A DNA stretch of 64,000 nucleotides from Mortierella sp. BCC40632 (GCA_011634665.1 WAEK01000024.1:447001-511000); one strand, 5' to 3'; shown: positions 48,063-58,856, counted from the stretch's first letter. Numbers and translations: made by a program. The notes: generated from the letters alone by a model not told the origin.

Positions 48063-49308
48063 AACCGTCAACCTTTGGTTGGAGCCTTACAATATGTACA
48101 TTACTATTTCAATACAAACTAGAAGGCGCTGCACGATGGTATATCAAGCTAAATATAGCGGCGAAAGTGTTGGAATGGGAAACCCTGCAGTTTGCTAATG
48201 AAGCCAAATACGGTGTTCCTTTGGGAACCGTGTTTGGTATAGTTGATAATTTACCAAAGGCAGTGCATATCAGCTTTCTAATCAGTGAGGCTTGAACGTG
48301 AGTGGGAGAAGATTCATTTCTGGAACAGATGCTGCCTCATTTCGACAATGGCAGTTTTTGAGGGAACTCAGGATTTTCCCTATTAGGAAAGGCTACTCTT
48401 CGAACAAGGACCACTCTATCAACAATAAGATTCCCTTTTGGCATTGAAGCATGGGTGTGAATAGTCTATTTTATCCCTTCGTCTGTCGCAAGTCACGTAG
48501 TACACCCGCAAAAATTGGAAGCGAAAACGCTTCCAAAACAGACGAAGGGATACTATCACATGGAAGCAATTGAAGGCTCAGCTTGAATTGAAGAGAAGAC
48601 TGTAGAGTCCTTTTTTCCTAGCCTATTAGTTTTAATCCTGTGACTTTGCAAGGCCATTTTTTTTTTTTCATTCTTTACCTGGCATTTGTTATGACACAGC
48701 GTTGGGCTACAGGGTCACTAAGGTATTTATCTGGTTGACAAACGCTTGCACCCTAGATTTCTCTGAACCTTTTTGAGCTTAGCGCCACTCGAATGAGGCG
48801 AAACCAACTTGATTCGCCCGACTGCGGCCGCTTTTGAATCATTTCCTCTCTTCCTTTGGCGGCAAGCCCACCTATCATATCAGGCATTTGCTCCGCAATG
48901 ACTCGGCACCTCCGTTCTTTAAGTCCTTCCGCCTTTTTTATGCGTGTCCCGATCTACATGTGGCAAGGCTTTGAAAAATCAATCGAGCCACTGCGCCGGA
49001 TTAGAGCCTAAAGTAAATACTCATCCAGTAAACACCCTAGCCACGAAAAGCAGTAGCGAAGCTCCCGAGACCTGCTATGGAAGCTGCCATATTGCCTGTT
49101 ATGACTTGTAACAAGAGAGGGGCGCTTTTTCTGTTCTTTTATCTAGTGTTGAAGATATGATGATTTCCTGCTCAACAAACTGGTCTCTAAACTGCACTAA
49201 AACTGTCTTTTATTGGTTCTACTCAATTCTGTATGCAAGTAAAAAATTAAAGAGTTAGGATTTGTTGTTTACGCGTTTTGCCAGACAAGCATGAAACTGG
49301 AGGGGTTC
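48063..49308. other. Intergenic region between mS33 and the minus-strand Fanzor 3' ends
   Basis: Contains the nested inverted repeat at 48473-48551 and AT-rich sequence. The stretch at ~49190-49308 lies directly 3' of the duplicated Fanzor terminal exon, where a guide (omega) RNA would be expected in Fanzor loci; I see no conserved structure there by eye. Confidence 0.4.
48473..48551. repeat. Nested inverted repeat/hairpin
   Basis: Outer arms ATCCCTTCGTCTGT (48473-48486) and its exact complement (48538-48551) enclose an inner hairpin TTGGAAGCG-AAAA-CGCTTCCAA (48515-48536). The sequence ACACCCGCAAAAATT just before the inner hairpin resembles the start of the Tc1-type element at 57571 (CAGTGCCCGCAAAAAATC). 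Probably a small transposon derivative; an RNA structure is possible. Confidence 0.65.
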
Positions 49309-49690
49309 TTACCATAATCCCGACTTCCGACCGAGGGCTTCAGCAGGAATCAACTTTTGATGCTGTGAGCTTGATGGATCCGGTGCAGAGGAGCTGGTGT
49401 TGATAGTACGAGAGAAAGGAGGCAGCCTTTCCCGCATGTTGCTGAGGAGTTGGTGTGCACCTGCAATCGCAATCGCCACTGCCGCATGTGTGTCTCGAGG
49501 TTTGAGACAGTACCCGGGCTTGAACGATATGCAGTCGACGTTGACACACTCGACTGCTCCATTGGCAGTGACAATCCTGGAGCCTCGACGATATCGCCCT
49601 TGACGGACTTGACTAAAACAAAAGACACATGTCTTGGACGTCCGATACTCATCTGTCATGCCAATGGGTCTACTCAAATATCACAAACAA
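49309..49690 (-). pseudogene. Duplicated terminal exon of Fanzor nuclease (copy A')
   Basis: Encodes only the C-terminal catalytic part: IGMTDEYRTSKTCVFCFSQV, then GAVECVNVDCISFKPGY, then LKPRDTHAAVAIAIAG and LPPFSRTINTSS. It carries the DEY glutamate, all four zinc-ribbon Cys (TC, FC, EC, DC) and the RuvC-III Asp. It starts right after a candidate intron acceptor (TTTGAG, ~49681) with a T-rich tract before it. It sits ~100 bases 3' of the equivalent exon of copy A and differs clearly in sequence, so the duplication is not recent. Either an alternative last exon of copy A or the leftover end of another copy. Confidence 0.65.
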
Positions 49691-49783
49691 AAAATTAAAA
49701 AATTAGATCATGCAGCAAGAGGAAGAAAAGAATGCATGCAAAAGAGATTTTTGTACTCACCATTGTCCCGACTCTGGCGGGGG

Positions 49784-52700
49784 CTACCATTGCATCTGCA
49801 TAGATGTTGGAGGCTGTTTCGATCCAGTATTTGACTGGCGTTCTTGGATTGCAGATAGGACATCGTCCTGGGAAGCCCTTGAGAATGGTGGGAGTGGGTT
49901 ATGGTTGAGCAGAATTGACGCTCCCGATATCGCTATCGCTATCGCCGCACTTTGGTCTCGTCCCTTCATCGTGTAGCCGACCTTGAACGATGGACACTCT
50001 GAGTTAACACACTCTACCGCCCCATGAACCCTCACCATCTTCCTCACTCCATTCACTACTCTCCTCGACCGTGCAAGCTCCATTCGTTGAAAGCAATACA
50101 CACACGTCTTGCTCGTCTGATACTCGTCCGTCATCGACACGGGGCAGTATCGCCCATGCTCCTTTCGCAACTTGTTGCCTCCACGTCGTGCATGTCCTCC
50201 TATCCTAGACCCTACACATGTCCCCGCTGTCCCCGTCAGCATAATCGGAAGCACAACTACCTTTCTCTTGGGACACTCGGCGACATGCTCAAATGGTTCT
50301 GCTCCTATGCCTCGCGGAAGGTGGTATCTTTGACACTCGCTGCAGTATCCATCCACCTGCGACACTTGCCCAGTCGCCACAATCGATCCCTCTCTACCCT
50401 GACGACTGACAAACCGTCGCTCTTCTGACCCGAGAATCGCCCACCCTCTCCTCGTTCGCAAATCCTGCGTATGCCGCTCTTTCAGCGCGCGCTTTGACTG
50501 GTAGAATATCTGCAGCGTCTCTCTCTGTTTGCGTCGAACTCTTTGGGCTTTCTCGATCTCTTCTGCAGTCAACGCCCGCTTCAGGCTGTTATCTTCCTTC
50601 GATATCTCGCTCAAAGCATTTTGTGCTGCTCGATCCGCTTTAAATCTTTTTTCTCGGCTCCGCTGGTGCTTTTTGGAAAATGAAATGTCATTGATCCGCG
50701 CGGAGGTGATCTTGTGAGATCTCGGTAACCTCATCTTTTCCAGCGTATCCATGTCGGGGTCTGTGTTTTGGGAACCGACATTCATTTGCTCACCTCCTGC
50801 ACCATAGGATCCTTCCTGCTCCACGCTATTATCTCCAGGCTAGATCGACTGCATACTGGTGTCCATGTCGTCCTGTTCTTCTGCCATCGCTTCTTGTACT
50901 TGGCTGATTGTGTCAGAATCATCTACAGAGTGTCAAGAGAGGAGATTAGAAAAAACTCTATCCCACTTTGGAAAAAAAAAAAAAAAAAGACTTACCCATC
51001 AGGACCGAGAACGGGTTTAAATGTCGGCTACTGATGTCTGAAAGAGCTTGAGGTGGGTCCTGATCCGCTCAATGCTGACCCCAACGGTCTCACTCATGGT
51101 CCTCACTCCTCAGCCCATAGTCTGTGCCTCCCATCACAACCGTACAAGCTCTCCCTTCATGCTCCTCGACCATTAGTCCCGATATGTCCAGTTTCTCCGT
51201 TCTCTCGGTCACTGCAGGTTGCTCCCATGTGACTCTTGTACCCACAGTCTGGACTGGCTTACTCGAACACACCTGACCTGTAGATGCCTTCGCCAGCTTG
51301 TTGAATCGATAGGTTGCCTTTCGAAGTGCCTCCAGTTCTTGCTCTTGTGGCACTAGCTTTTTTCTTGCCTCTCGTACCTCTTGACGAGCCTGCCGAAGGG
51401 CCAAGTACTCTGCTGTCCCTCTTGGCAGGTCCTTTCTCTCCTCTTTAGGCACCCTTGATTCATTCACAATTTGGGCTGCTTCCGACCTTGTATCCTCCAA
51501 TGCACGTACTGTCTTCCGCATCATCTGGATTTTGTTTTCTTTGGCCTTCTTTGCATCCAAGAATCGCTCCGCGTAAGCTGCTGCCTCTTTGTTGGTCATT
51601 TCACTCTCTGTTAGTCGATGACTCCATATGTCACCGTCAGCGTGTCGTGTCTTGCCTTTTTGTATCCGATCCTCGTCAAATTTATATGTCACTGGATAGC
51701 CTGCCCTATTGACACCATGAGAAATAACCTCACCTGTGAGGTGAACTCTCCACTGGTCAACAAATGTCAGCCTAGCGAAAAAAAAAAAAAAAAAAAAAAG
51801 GTCAGTTGAGCTCAATAAGGCATCGACTGCTAGTCTCTTTGTGGGATTCTTACCGATGGCGGAACAAAAGACCTCGGTCTCGGCACTCTTTCCGTAGCAC
51901 ATCCAGGTTGAATATGCTGCTGAACAGAGTATCACGACTTTCTCGAGTACTCTGAATCTGCTTGGCACTCGTGATGACCTTGCCTTCCTCATCGTACATG
52001 TCAAAGTGTCCTGGAAAAGAGCTTCCAAAGACCTCATAGATCCCTGTAGTGTTAAGGTGAAGTGCGTGCCTGTCTGCCACCGAGATCTCGGGCACCAGCT
52101 TCCTGCAGTAGTTGTCATAACCTGCAATCCTTAGTACTTGGTTCGCAATCATGACCATAGGAGCCATAATAGCAAAATGCTTGACAGGTGGTTTGGTCCG
52201 TCTTGTCATGTTGCTCTCATCTTCTCCTTCGCCCTTAATAACAACCCGATTCGGGGCATAGGGTCGTAATTGGTTTATCAGATGTGCTGCAACTGTGCAT
52301 TCTTTCTCTGTAAATTCGGTCCCTACATGCGCCGCTCTTTGGATGTCGTCCTTGGTAACCTTTTCGCGGACAAAGGGAGACTCGAGCAGCATTCTAATGA
52401 CTGCTTGCAGTCCTTTCAGTCGAGACCGCGAGGGCTCTGTAAAGAAAAAAAATGATAATCTGGTTAGCAGCGGGTAGATTGTTTCTCTTATGTTTTGCAG
52501 ACGTCTCTTGAAATCCATCAAAGTCTCTTACCTTGCTCACTTTCTCCTTCGGCCTCGTCGTCTTCTTTCTCCGAGTCTGTGCCTTCTTGGACCTCTTCCA
52601 GGATCTCTATCTGTCCTTCATCCTGCCCGACAGCAGCCACTCCCTCAAGTCGATGCTTTAATCGAGGGATTGGCCTTTTTGCTCCTGGTTGTCGCTCTGG

Positions 52701-53437
52701 CTGTAAACTCATCAATCGCTCGATCCTTTCTTGAATAACTCCTGTGCGCCGTTGGGCCTGTTCCTCCTGGTTCTCTGGTACACTCAACCAATGACAAAGC
52801 TCGTCATTCAGCTTGTGTAATTGTCGCTTCCAGCCACGGTACTGTGCTCGACGGCTTGGATTCGCTTCCACTTTCTGTGAATTTGCCCTGGAACCCCGTT
52901 CTCTCCACCTCGCTTCTCGCTCAGGTGCGAGGTGGACTCGGAGTAAAATCCTGAGCAGATAATCCAGCGCTTTGTCGTAAATCTTTCCATCCCACAGGTT
53001 GGCAATGTTCGTTGCCAACTCTCGCAGGTGCTGTGTGATCGTGGCCGATATCCCCGTGACATTGATTTCTTTGTAGTCGTTTCCAGGGTGCTCGAGTAGC
53101 TCATGAAGTTTAATCCATGTTTCAGGCTGCGATCCTTTCTTGGCTCCACAGGATCCTTGGGATCCCAAAAAGTGCGAGTAGAGGTTGTGGATGTGATTTT
53201 CAGTAAGGAGAGACGCAAATGGGTCCCTGTTGACGTTCAGGCCTCTTCCAAATGCAGTCTCTAGCCTTTCCTGCAAGTCTCTCGGTATTGGTGCGACACT
53301 GATGGTTGTCTTGGCGTTGCTGTTGTTGATGTTGTTGCCATAGTTGCTAGGGAATAGCTCAAGAATAGTGTTTCTCAAGAATATTGAGCTCTGTATCTGT
53401 ATCATTACGGCCTGTGTAAAGTTCACCCTTTACGGTC

Positions 53438-53468
<31 letters not shown>

Positions 53469-54956
53469 GAGAGATAGAGATAGAGAATGTTAATGAGATT
53501 TGTTGAAGTTGAATGTGGTGCACAAGTACCCAAAGAGACCTAAAGACACGGTAACGTACCAGGCAAATGACTTTTAGCGCCAATACAGAGACCTCGTCCA
53601 TGATTCTAGTCATGTCATCCTGGAGACTTTCTGCAATTTGAATGAGTGTTTTGAGGCGAGGCAGGAGTTCAGGGCGAACAATTCTCTTGAAGTTTGTAGG
53701 ACACGTCCTTATTTTTTCAAAGTCTCCAAGGACATTGTCTACGGCATCGTCTGGGTCGTCATCTGGGTCGTCATCTGGGTCGTCATCTGGGCCGTTTCGT
53801 TTGAAGGACTCTACAGTCACTACAGGGTCTCGAACTACGCTCTTGCCCTTTCGATCCTCACCTCGCTTCCTCTTTAACGGTGCAGAGGATGTGGCAACGG
53901 GATTTTTGGTCGCAGAGGAGGCAGCCTCCCACTCGGTGTCAAAGTGGCTCTGGACTGACTCCTCCCGAATGGATCTGAGCGACCTACCCGGTCCAAGGCC
54001 TCGTGGAAGGTCAAAGACCGAGATGTCTGGACTTAGACCCGGCTCGAGGTCCCTCAATAGCGCCAATGCCCTGGGAAGGACATTGCGTGGCGTGTCCTGG
54101 TATAAAAAGGACTCTTTGACCGTCGCCGCTACGCACGTTTGGCTGTCCTGGGGCCTTGCAGCTAGGACCTTCTCCCGGAGCCGCTCGTGCCTATTCATTT
54201 CAAAGGATCAGTCGATCAGACATCAAGTATACCTCAGTCCAAGTCAAGATTGACAGACAAAAAGGATAATCCAAACTTACAATGCTTGAGTGACAGCCGT
54301 GGTGCAATGTGCACGATTTATTCTGACGTGCTTTTTACATGTGGGTCTTTGTCTCTTTCCCTTCCTAAAGCTAGCAGCCTTGATAGTGTTGGAAGGTCCA
54401 GGTCTCGGGTCTGGAGCTTGAATGACCGGTAGAGGAGACTCGACCGGATGCGTGGTGGGCACTAGGACTAGAAACTCGCCTGCTCCTCGATAGGAATCGA
54501 CTCTGTGTAAGAATCCGATCGAATGGGGTGTTTCTTCTGGATAGTCGAACAACAGGCATTGTTTTCGGGTCGAGAATAAATAAATGTCGATTTTGAGGTG
54601 GTGAGAGACAGCCCCCAAGACAAAGGAGGATCGTGGAGAGAGGGGGACGGTAGTTTGCGAGGGGATTATTGACCCATCCTGGGAGTCTGTTTAGGAGAGG
54701 AAAAGCTTGTCCCGGCGACTGTCGGGCCCATTGAGAAGAATTTTTGCTATATAGTGTGCGAGGGATGTCCCACCGGTGATCTGTCAACAATCAGGCCGAA
54801 ATAGAGTAGGTTCTTCAGAGTTCTCTCCAGGCTTTCGTTTGCACTGCAACCCGTGGGATAGGCCGCAGCCTGTTCAAAGCGGTGTTGATCCCGAGAGAAC
54901 TCTGGAGGAGGTGGAGCAGCCGCGAGCCAGCGTCCTCTTAGCTTTACAGAGGCCAT
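49784..54956 (-). CDS. Fanzor-family (eukaryotic TnpB-like) RNA-guided nuclease, copy A, large multi-exon
   Basis: Fanzors are eukaryotic relatives of TnpB/Cas12 that cut DNA guided by an omega RNA and usually travel in transposons. Evidence is C-terminal: RuvC-I VVMGGTDYGLR (Asp codon 51120-51122), helical LPRSHKITSARINDISFSKK, TGTAGTCVGSRIGGHARRGG, then MTDEYQTSKTCVYC with GAVECVNSEC (zinc ribbon), and RuvC-III GRDQSAAIAIA (Asp 49955-49957). The Glu of DEY (50123-50125) fits the relocated RuvC-II glutamate reported for Fanzors. Approximate coding blocks: 54956-54750, 54618-54281, 54187-53560, ~53425-52520, 52440-51854, 51773-51060, ~50840-49784; each intron has a long T run before its AG. 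The unrecognised N-terminal region is huge (over 900 aa). Just after RuvC-I the frame shifts at a duplicated GAGGA motif, so the copy may be inactive. A stop near 54690 probably lies in an intron. Confidence 0.75.
53752..53795 (-). repeat. 12-base coding minisatellite (Pro-Asp-Asp-Asp) in Fanzor copy A
   Basis: Three and a half units of GGGTCGTCATCT on the + strand encode PDDDPDDDPDDDPDDA in the Fanzor N-terminal region. Confidence 0.85.
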
Positions 54957-55424
54957 GGTTTAGATGATCGATGAGAGGGAAAGAGTGAGGTGAAGGGAAA
55001 ACAGTTGGGCTGGAAAGAAAAATAGAGAAAAGAAAGAGGGAAGAGAGTTTTTATTTCCTACCTCATTCGTCTCTGGGTCACCCTCCTCCCTTCCCCTTTT
55101 TTGTTTAGATAGTTTTCTTTTCTTTAAAGAGGCAGCGGTGACCATGTCCTTTGTAAACCTCTAACGAGGCCTAAAAAAAAATCCTACAGCCAACAGGGGG
55201 ACAGTGCACCACTTGGTGCCAAAAGGACTAGGCTAGTGACTCTCCAGGTCGGCTGTCGTGGCTACGAAGGGTTGATGCAAGCGAAAAAAAGGACCACAAA
55301 GTTTGGGTAAGGCCAAAGCATGCCTACCATTGGCGTAAACTGAAGGACCATGTACTTTGCTTCGATTCGTTTAAATTGGTCAAGGGTCAAGGGTCGAGAC
55401 TTTGACCCCAACCGATCCATTGCA
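54957..55424. other. Divergent promoter region between Fanzor copy A and a hypothetical gene
   Basis: AT- and purine-rich sequence with a short basic open frame on the minus strand (55145-54960) that has no recognisable domain. It should contain both upstream regions. Confidence 0.4.
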
Positions 55425-56437
55425 ATGACCACACCGCTAGCAACCCATGCCGCTGAAAGCACCGACGGTCCAGACAATGACTTGTGGTCCATTGACTCAC
55501 AAGAGATTCGAGATGCCCTTGACAACGATAACGAGATGGATAAAGAAACAGAAGGGTCTTTGGCCCAAGAGGGAAAAGTGTGTGTTGAGAACAGTCTTCC
55601 TATCATTCACAACAACGGAGAGCAGGCTGGATCAACTGGCCAGGAGGAGTGGACCCGGCTTCCCTTCATCGGGTCATATCAAGGCACATACGTCACGGAT
55701 AGTCTGGTAGGCCAGCCTTGGACACCAACAGTCATGTATGGCAGTAATGCAACTGAAGAAACGGTGGAAGAAAGAATGGGCCTCATCCAAGAACATCAGT
55801 CAATGGTTGCCCCAGAAGGGTCTCTTGTGGAGTCTATTCAGGTGACAGAAGATGAGGAGACCGTGGGTAGGGAATAACTACCATCAAATCGTCTCCTACA
55901 ACGACGCCTCAATCAATGCAAGACGCTCCAATGGCTCTGTACTCCAGGTGCGATTGCAGAGTATGATCCAGTGAGCATCATCCTTGCCGAGGGTAGGAAG
56001 TCTTTCGTGGGGTCCATGTCCGTGACCCGTAAGTGATAAGGAAGACTCTCGTGTTGTTTTCAAGGGCAGTAGTTTGGCGGTACGAACCAAGCAACAAGGA
56101 TGACCAGGACCGGTTTACATCCATCAGCGATTTTTATTTGGATAACAATGGCCAAGACCCATCATTGAGTCCACATTTAAAGAATTTGAGGTGCAGATTC
56201 AAAAAGGATTGGAACCAAAGACGAGTCGATGATGCAGAGAAAACTACCAAATCCCTCCAACACAAGTACTTGATGCAGCTGGTCAAGAACAGACTCAAGC
56301 AAGCAACTGTCAAGACGCCTGGTCACCTCTTTCTACTAGGCTTCTTGGCAGCGGTCTTTTTTCTTATCTCTCCACATCGCAAAAGGCAAATTATGGCTGT
56401 GGCGGCACTTTTAGATCAATGCAAAGTCGAACAATAG
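55425..56437 (+). CDS. Hypothetical protein, possibly two exons with a C-terminal membrane segment
   Basis: The first part (55425-55877) is an acidic, Ser/Thr/Glu-rich frame starting MTTPLATHAAES. The second part (~56035-56437) reads VVWRYEPSNKDDQDRFTSIS, then a basic helical stretch and a hydrophobic segment (HLFLLGFLAAVFFLISP), ending KVEQ. A candidate intron between ~55870 and ~56065 could join them, but the frame relation is unproven. I do not recognise a family. The position beside the Fanzor copy, in the opposite direction, could make it a passenger gene; that is only a guess. Confidence 0.35.
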
Positions 56438-56444
56438 ACAAAAA

Positions 56445-56548
56445 GACCTTTCCAAAAAAAGTGACCCTTCAAAAAAAAAGTGACCCTTCCAAAAAAAAAA
56501 AGTGACCCTCCAAAAAAAAGTGGCCCTTCAAAAAAGTGACCCTTCGAT
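56445..56548 (+). repeat. Tandem repeat GTGACCCTTC-A7-10
   Basis: About five units of ~17-22 bases, each GTGACCCTTC or a one-base variant plus a run of 6-11 A, directly after the hypothetical gene. Unit length varies through the A run. Confidence 0.85.
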
Positions 56549-57552
56549 GAAAAGATTAAGAATGGCTACTTGAAAAAGGCGACAGGTTGAAAGGGGTTCG
56601 AAAGGGCTTATTTGAAGAGTCTTTGGAAAGTTGCAGGAAGTTGTGGCCCAGCTTCAGGAGTTCACGCTCCAGGAGTTGATGGGCATTGTCGATGTCTTTT
56701 GTTCTGCGTTTCACGTGGCTAGAACGCGATCCAAGGGATTGATAGGAGAAGTAGGCACATGAGGGTTTATCTGAAGATCTCACCAGTGGTGAAAAAAACA
56801 CAAAACACAAAACACAAAAAAAAAAAAAAACTCTTCAAAGGGTTTATTTGATCCCATTTATGATGTTGTGTGCAAAGCCAGCTCCGCGAAAGCGGACAGC
56901 CCAGCCCTTCGGAGATGATTGCAACGGAAAAGGTGACCAAGAAAGTGCAAGCAAGTCTGCTTTATTAAAGTATGTATTGTGATAAGAGGTGGGCAAAGCG
57001 AGGCGGCAAAGTATGAGGGTTGCGTTTATCTGACTGTGCAATCCCTTTCCCAAAGGACCTACCTGACTTCAGACGACAAGGATCTCAGTCCTTCATTTGT
57101 GACGCAGCAATTCCACAGGTGCATGGCTAAATTTTTTTATTTTTTGTTTGCGATAATATTTGAGTAGACCCAATACATGGATAGATAAAAGAGAATGACA
57201 GCCGAGGTGGATTGAATGGGCCAAATTGAGGAAGCAGACGTCTCAAAGTGAAGGAAGAGAGTAGCATTCAGCCATCGGTGTCCAAGGTTGAGATTGCTCA
57301 ACGTCAACTCTATAAGGTTTCTTCTGGCCTCTGGTGAAGCTGGCGGCAGGTATGGAAGGGGAAACGGCAAAGGATTCATGAAGAGTGAGTGACTATATCG
57401 GTCAACTCAGCTATGAGAAGTAGACTGCCTGAGCAAGAAAAAAAATAATATTTCCTTGTTCAATACTTCAGAGCACTTGTTCAGGTTAAAAAAGCACGGT
57501 TTATCTCTCCGCTGAATAGAAATCGATATGGCAGCTTTTTGAAGAGAAATCA
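56549..57552. other. Gene-poor interval
   Basis: Short frames only, none with a domain. Includes an A13 run near 56818 and AT-rich sequence. No RNA gene noticed. Confidence 0.45.
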
Positions 57553-57570
57553 CCCCCCCCCCCCCCCCCC
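57553..57570. repeat. C18 homopolymer
   Basis: Eighteen consecutive C, directly abutting the TACAGTGCCCGC sequence that may be the left end of the Tc1-type element. Confidence 0.9.
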
Positions 57571-58830
57571 TACAGTGCCCGCAAAAAATCCTTTCAATGT
57601 TTTCATTTTTTTTCTATTTTGCTAATCTCTCGTAATTTCTTTATTGTCCTCTTCACTTTTTTTTACTGTTCTTCTCAGAGTAAAGAGTGAAATAACAACA
57701 TCTTTTCCGTAATAAGGAATAGGTTTGTTCAGCTTTGCGACTGTCAAATGTCTTTTAACAAATTGGCTCTCCAATTTTTACCACGTCGAGCTTGGTAAAA
57801 TCACACCTCGCTATTTTTTATTTTTTATTTTTTTTTTCAACTCCACCTCTCTACTATGACGTTCTCAGAGGACCTGCGTCTGCGAGCTGTGATTCTCTAC
57901 TCCTTTCATGGGCTTTCAAAGGATGTTGTTGCAGCCATTCTTGGAGTGTCAATGGCAAGTGTTACCAAGTGGACAGAGCGGTTTAACAAGACTGGTTCAG
58001 TAATATCTTGCAGCCAAAGGACTCCAAAATCCCGATGGCCGGACTATCTCTTGTCGTTTGTGTGGAGCTATGTCAATTACCACCCCGTTTCCTATTAGAG
58101 GAACTCCAGGACGAAATCAGAGATCGGTTCCCTGAGGTGGGGAATAATTCGCTGTCAACTATCTGCCGTGCCCTTCGCCATGACCTTGGACTATCAAGAA
58201 AAAAACTGACCAAGCTAGCTCGGGAGGCTGTTCCAAGAGAAGTTGCCGATTACAAGTTTCGGCTCAGACTTTGGTACCGATACCCAGAACAGCTACTGTT
58301 TATCGATGAAACAAGCAAGGATGGCCGCGCTGCTCTTCGTACCCACGCTTGGTCACTGATTGGTACACCCGCTTTTGTGAGCCTTCCTTTTTTTTGTTAT
58401 GCAAAAAGGTTGTCTGCTTTTGCAGTCTACTCACACCGAGGATTCCTTGACTGGGATATAATCGATGACACTTTCACTGGCCCAAGGTTCTATCAAGCAG
58501 TCCTCTATCACCTACTACCTCACCTTCAGCATTGGCCACTACCTAAAAGCATTGTTGTCATGGATAATGCTCGGGTGCACATGCATAAGGAAATTAGTGC
58601 TGCCATCAGTTCTCGAGGAGCCATTCTTATTTATCTTCCTCCATACTCTCCACAATTCAATCCCGTGGAGCTTGGATTCGCGCTGGTAAAGCGGTGGATT
58701 CAAAGACATGTTAATGTTGCCTACCAATCAATGTCAAGACCCATGCTTGACCTTGCCTTCCGCGCTCATTCAGATATCAATAGCATTAATTCATTCACTC
58801 ATTGCGGGTATTAAACACGCTTCACTGAAA
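57571..58830 (+). mobile_element. Tc1/mariner-type DNA transposon
   Basis: The transposase gene is preceded by TACAGTGCCCGCAAAAAATC, a plausible left terminal inverted repeat with a TA target duplication. No matching right terminus is found before or after the DIRS element that begins at 58857, so the right end is either lost or too diverged to see. The right boundary given is approximate. Confidence 0.5.
57856..58814 (+). pseudogene. DD34E transposase (DDE_3/Tc1-IS630 type), frameshifted
   Basis: The N-terminal helix-turn-helix (MTFSEDLRLRAVILYSFHGL; VVAAILGVSMASVTKW) is in one frame and the catalytic domain in another; the switch lies near 58085-58095 beside a CACCCC run, so one base is gained or lost. 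Catalytic residues are intact: LFIDETSKDGR, VVMDNARVHMHKE and YLPPYSPQFNPVE, with 34 residues between the second Asp and the Glu. It ends THCGY, a normal C-terminus for this family. A relic of the same family lies at 45040-45480. Confidence 0.85.
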
Positions 58831-58856
58831 CTAGCAGTATCACCTATAAAAGTATA

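Noticed and set aside
58085..58095. Programmed frameshift in the Tc1-type transposase
   Set aside because: Transposases of the DDE_3 eukaryotic group are normally made from one frame or a spliced one, and no stimulatory structure was seen; a single-base lesion at a C run is simpler.
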